Below, in pieces: positions 6,676-12,524 of a stretch of 12,524 nucleotides of DNA. Every line of letters begins with the position of its first letter. Position 1 is the first letter of the stretch. A program made the position numbers and the translations under genes. Under the pieces are notes generated by a model, which was given only the letters and a program-made list of their open reading frames with translations, was not told the DNA's origin and made no database searches. The stretch spans positions 1-12,524 of the forward strand of contig CALCHI010000314.1 of assembly GCA_937901285.1 (NCBI GenBank), written 5' to 3'. Origin of the DNA: UBA8437 sp003445035 (GTDB lineage: Bacteria; Planctomycetota; Planctomycetia; Planctomycetales; Planctomycetaceae).

Positions 6676-9161
6676 ACATGGTGAATTCCCGGTCAAAGAT
6701 GTTCTGCGTGGTGACACTGGTGGTTGCGGTGATCGCAGCCGGGCCGGTTGGTGCGGCTTCTGCCGAGAAGACGTCCCGGCAGATCAAGGCGCTGGGCCCG
6801 TTCGAGAAACTGGATGTGCAGCCGGCCGAGGTCCAGTTGCAAGACAGGTACGACCGGGTGCAGGTGGTCGTGACGGGAGTTCGAGCCGACGGATCGGTTG
6901 CCGATCTGACCGGCCTTTCGAGATTCACTGTCGAGACGCCCGATGTTGTCTCGGCCTCCGGCAGCCGCATCAACGCCCTTGGAAATGGTCGGACCAGCCT
7001 GAGAATTGATGTCGGTGAACATTCCCGGCGGATTCCCGTGCAGGTGGCCGGGTTCGAGAAGTCACGGGTGGTAAGATTCGAGACCGGACTGCTTGCGGCC
7101 CTGTCGAAACAGGGCTGCAATTCCGGCGGATGCCATGGAGCACCCAGTGGCAAGGGCGGGTTTCGGCTCTCGCTGCGGGGATTCAATCCTCCGCTGGACG
7201 TGCAGACACTGATTCGCGAACAGTTCGCCCGTCGGACCAATCCGCTGGATCCTTCCGAGAGCCTGCTGTTGCGGAAACCCACGATGCAGGTCGCACACGG
7301 TGGCGGACAGCAGTTGCAGGCCGACGATCCCGCCTACGGGTTGATTCACGGCTGGATCGGCGAGGGTTGCCGACCGGACCCCGACGGAGCCGCACGATGT
7401 GTTCGCACCGAGGTGTTCCCTCGTGACCGTGTCGTGAAGTCGCCGGCCACGTCGCAGCAATTGCGGGTGGTGGCCCATTTCTCCGACGGCAGTTCACGTG
7501 ACATCACCCACCTGGCCGTCTACAGCAGTTCCAACGCGGGCCTGGCCACGGTCGATCGTCGTGGCCTGGTGACCGGCGGCGGGACCGGCCAGACCGGGAT
7601 CCTGGTCCGGTTTCTTGACAAGATGCAGGCTGCCCGCGTGACGCTGATCGAGAATCGGCCCGGTTTTGTCTGGCCGAATCCCGTGTCGGCCAACAAGGTG
7701 GACCAGCTGGTGCACGGTCGCTTGCAGGTGCTCCAGGTTCCACCGTCTCCGGCCAGTTCCGACGGCCAGTTCCTGCGTCGTGTCTCGCTGGATCTCACCG
7801 GGTTGTTGCCGACGGTCGAATCCACCCGGGCGTTCCTGTCCGACAAGCGGCCCGGCAAGCGGGGCCGCTTGATCGAGCGGTTGCTGGTCAGTGATGAGCA
7901 CGCCCTGTTCTGGGCCAGCAAGTGGGCCGACATGTTCCGGGTGACTCGCGGACAACTGGGAAGCCGCGGTGTCGACAAGTTTCACCGCTGGCTGGTCGCT
8001 TCGATCCAGGACAATCGACCTTACGATCAGTTCGTCACCGACCTGCTGACGTCGCAGGGCGACACGTTCGGCAATCCGGCGGCGAACTACTTCCGCGCCG
8101 CCGCCGACACCAGCGACGCCACCGAGACGACCGCGAGGCACTTCCTGGGGATTCGGATCCAGTGCGCGAAGTGTCACAACCACCCCTACGAGCGGTGGAC
8201 TCAGGCGAATTACTACGGGATCGCCGCGTTCTTCAACCGGATCCAACGGACCAAGCCGGACAAGAGCGGCAACCTGGTCGTGTGGGTGGCCCGGCAGGGC
8301 GAGTTGAACGATCCCAACAGCGGTCAACCCGCGGTGCCCTGGTTGCCGATGACCGGCCCGGCTCCGATCAAGGACGGCGAGGCCGATCGACGGGTGGTGT
8401 TGGCCCGCTGGCTGGTCGGTGAGGACAACCCGCTGTTTGCCCGGGTCGAGGTCAATCGGTTGTGGGCCTGGGTCTGGGGACGCGGCATCATCGAACCGGC
8501 CGACGATTTCCGGGCCTCGAATCCCCCGGCCAATCCCGAATTGCTCAACTGGCTGGAAGCCGAATTTCGCAGGTCGGGATTCGATCGCCGACACGTCCTG
8601 AGGTTGATCCTGGCCAGCCGCACCTACCAGCGGGATTCTCTGGCCACCGGAGAGAATCGTCGCGATACCGACTCGTTCTCTCACGCCATGGTCCGGCGGA
8701 TGACGGCCGAACAGATCCTGGATGCGATTTGCCAGGTGACCGGTGTCCCGGAAACCTACGGCGGCCTGCCGCCGGGTACCCGGGCCACCCAGTTGCCGTC
8801 TCCCGAAGGCACCCCGGTCTTCCTGCGGGTCTTCGGCAAGCCGAAGCGAGAGACGTCCTGCGACTGCGAACGTGATTCCGGGTCGAACCTGACCCAGTTC
8901 CTGGTCCTGGCCAACGGCGGCCTGGTCAACGGAAAGGTGGCTCACGCCAAGAACCGTTTCCGATTGCAGATCGCCAAGGGATGGTCGGACACCCGGATCG
9001 TCGAGGATCTTATCCTGGCCGCCTACAACCGGCTGCCGACTGACCAGGAGATGAAGACGGCACTGGCTCATGTGGCCCAGCGGCCGAAGAACCGGGAGGA
9101 AGCCCACGAGGACATCCAGTGGGCGATCCTCAACAGCAAGGAATTCCTGTTCCAGCACTAG
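6672..9161 (+). CDS. Ig-like + DUF1549 (PSCyt2) + DUF1553 (PSD1) secreted protein
   Basis: An 829-residue exported protein. The signal peptide covers about residues 1-35 (FCVVTLVVAVIAAGPVGAASA). A Big_2-like Ig domain (about 45-130) is followed by GCNSGGCHG with Cys149, Cys154 and His155, a CX4CH relative of the c-type heme motif. A second Big_2-like region lies at about 250-330 (FSDGSSRDITHLAVYSSSN). DUF1549 spans about 341-525 and contains CAKCHNHPYERW (Cys498, Cys501, His502), a CxxCH motif. DUF1553 spans about 577-805 (ARWLVGEDNPLFARVEVNRL) and includes the ETSCDCERDSGSN block with Cys730 and Cys732. The start ATG overlaps the preceding stop (ATGA), and the in-frame extension back to 6432 lies inside the upstream gene and is not credible. 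An ATG at 6678 is an equally possible start. Both families are established planctomycete domains of unknown activity. Heme binding is plausible but not shown. Confidence 0.88.
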   Translation: MNMVNSRSKMFCVVTLVVAVIAAGPVGAASAEKTSRQIKALGPFEKLDVQPAEVQLQDRYDRVQVVVTGVRADGSVADLTGLSRFTVETPDVVSASGSRINALGNGRTSLRIDVGEHSRRIPVQVAGFEKSRVVRFETGLLAALSKQGCNSGGCHGAPSGKGGFRLSLRGFNPPLDVQTLIREQFARRTNPLDPSESLLLRKPTMQVAHGGGQQLQADDPAYGLIHGWIGEGCRPDPDGAARCVRTEVFPRDRVVKSPATSQQLRVVAHFSDGSSRDITHLAVYSSSNAGLATVDRRGLVTGGGTGQTGILVRFLDKMQAARVTLIENRPGFVWPNPVSANKVDQLVHGRLQVLQVPPSPASSDGQFLRRVSLDLTGLLPTVESTRAFLSDKRPGKRGRLIERLLVSDEHALFWASKWADMFRVTRGQLGSRGVDKFHRWLVASIQDNRPYDQFVTDLLTSQGDTFGNPAANYFRAAADTSDATETTARHFLGIRIQCAKCHNHPYERWTQANYYGIAAFFNRIQRTKPDKSGNLVVWVARQGELNDPNSGQPAVPWLPMTGPAPIKDGEADRRVVLARWLVGEDNPLFARVEVNRLWAWVWGRGIIEPADDFRASNPPANPELLNWLEAEFRRSGFDRRHVLRLILASRTYQRDSLATGENRRDTDSFSHAMVRRMTAEQILDAICQVTGVPETYGGLPPGTRATQLPSPEGTPVFLRVFGKPKRETSCDCERDSGSNLTQFLVLANGGLVNGKVAHAKNRFRLQIAKGWSDTRIVEDLILAAYNRLPTDQEMKTALAHVAQRPKNREEAHEDIQWAILNSKEFLFQH

Positions 9162-9171
9162 ATTCTCGGTC

Positions 9172-9176
9172 GAGGA
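9172..9176 (+). promoter_or_regulatory. Shine-Dalgarno site supporting a GTG start
   Basis: GAGGA lies 9 nt before GTG 9186 and 15 nt before the in-frame ATG 9192. The normal spacing favours GTG as the initiator. Confidence 0.5.
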
Positions 9177-9185
9177 ACACGAATC

Positions 9186-12035
<2,850 letters not shown>

Positions 12036-12040
12036 TCAAC

Positions 12041-12524
12041 ATGAGTGGATTGCCGCAAATCCCGGTGATGGCCGTCAATCGTCGTACCCTGTTCGGCCGG
12101 GCGGCGGGGGGCCTGGCGACGGCGGCCCTGGCGAGCCTGGGCCGGGCCGAGTCGTCGTCGACCGACGGGACGGGGTTTTCCGTGCCCGGTCCGCACTTCG
12201 CTCCACGTGCCCGGCGGGTCATCTACCTGTTCCAGTCGGGTGGTCCCTCTCACATCGACCTCTTCGATCACAAGCCACAACTGGCCCGGCACCACGGCAA
12301 GGAACTGCCCGACTCCATCCGCAAGGGACAGCGGTTGACCGAGATGACCCACAAGCAGAGCAAGTTCCCCTGTGTCAGCAGCTCGTTGACCTTCAAGCCG
12401 TACGGGGAATGTGGCCGGCATCTCAGCGAGGTGTTGCCGCACATCGGTTCGATCGCCGATGAGATCTGCGTCGTCAAGTCGATGCACACCGAGGCGATCA
12501 ACCACGACCCGGCGATCACGATGA
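12041..12524 (+). CDS. DUF1501 family protein B (GGPSHIDLFD subtype), 5' part only
   Basis: The first 161 residues of a second DUF1501 protein, cut by the window end (full members are roughly 450-500 residues). A twin-arginine pair NRRTLF (13-18) precedes a hydrophobic Ala/Gly stretch to about residue 35, suggesting Tat export. The canonical entry strand and motif RRVIYLFQSGGPSHIDLFDHKP places His71, Asp73 and Asp76 as candidate metal ligands. The later segments KFPCVSSSLTFKPYGECGRH and VKSMHTEAINHDPA are typical of the subtype that pairs with PSD1 proteins. It begins 5 nt after the previous stop with a Shine-Dalgarno sequence inside that gene, so it belongs to the same operon. The family call is secure; catalytic function is not established. 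Confidence 0.9.
   Translation, partial: MSGLPQIPVMAVNRRTLFGRAAGGLATAALASLGRAESSSTDGTGFSVPGPHFAPRARRVIYLFQSGGPSHIDLFDHKPQLARHHGKELPDSIRKGQRLTEMTHKQSKFPCVSSSLTFKPYGECGRHLSEVLPHIGSIADEICVVKSMHTEAINHDPAITM

Noticed and set aside
7494..9158. Long 554-codon minus-strand open frame
   Set aside because: A shadow frame common in high-GC DNA: it is antisense to a well-conserved DUF1549/DUF1553 gene, has low-complexity composition and no recognisable domain.

Overview
The window is about 64% GC by eye and carries families that are hallmarks of the Planctomycetes (PVC group): two DUF1501 proteins, two DUF1549/DUF1553 proteins (PSCyt2/PSD1 in Rhodopirellula terms), a PPC-domain secreted protein, a SASA-type esterase and a BBP2-type outer-membrane barrel. 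A GC-rich planctomycete is the most economical source. I cannot place it at genus level. No RNA gene, insertion sequence, CRISPR array or phage gene is visible.

Layout. Bases 1-43 hold the last 13 codons of an upstream plus-strand gene. Bases 44-227 are non-coding, with a tandem 9-mer and a perfect 18-bp palindrome just before the ribosome binding site of a porin-like gene (228-1349). A secreted SASA/SGNH esterase follows (1450-2436). Its 3' end overlaps by 41 bp the 3' end of a minus-strand GNAT acetyltransferase (2396-2980). The 114-bp divergent gap (2981-3094) carries a good extended -10 box for the plus strand.

From 3095 to the window end runs one tight plus-strand operon: DUF1501-A, PPC/CBM-like protein, Ig-like+DUF1549+DUF1553 protein, DUF1549+LamG+DUF1553 protein, DUF1501-B (truncated by the window edge). 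Junctions are +2, -4, +24 and +5 nt, so co-transcription is very likely. Every complete product has a Sec-type leader or a Tat-type twin-arginine leader, so the system acts in the periplasm, at the outer membrane or outside.

How they may work together. The biochemical roles of DUF1501, DUF1549 and DUF1553 are not firmly established, although they are repeatedly found together. The operon looks like two such modules joined head to tail (A: DUF1501-PPC-Ig/DUF1549/DUF1553; B: LamG/DUF1549/DUF1553-DUF1501). The two DUF1549 proteins carry CxxCH motifs that could bind heme c, and the PPC and LamG proteins carry carbohydrate- or surface-binding-like folds. With the neighbouring porin and SASA esterase, a role in handling an extracellular, possibly acetylated, polysaccharide is plausible but is inference only.
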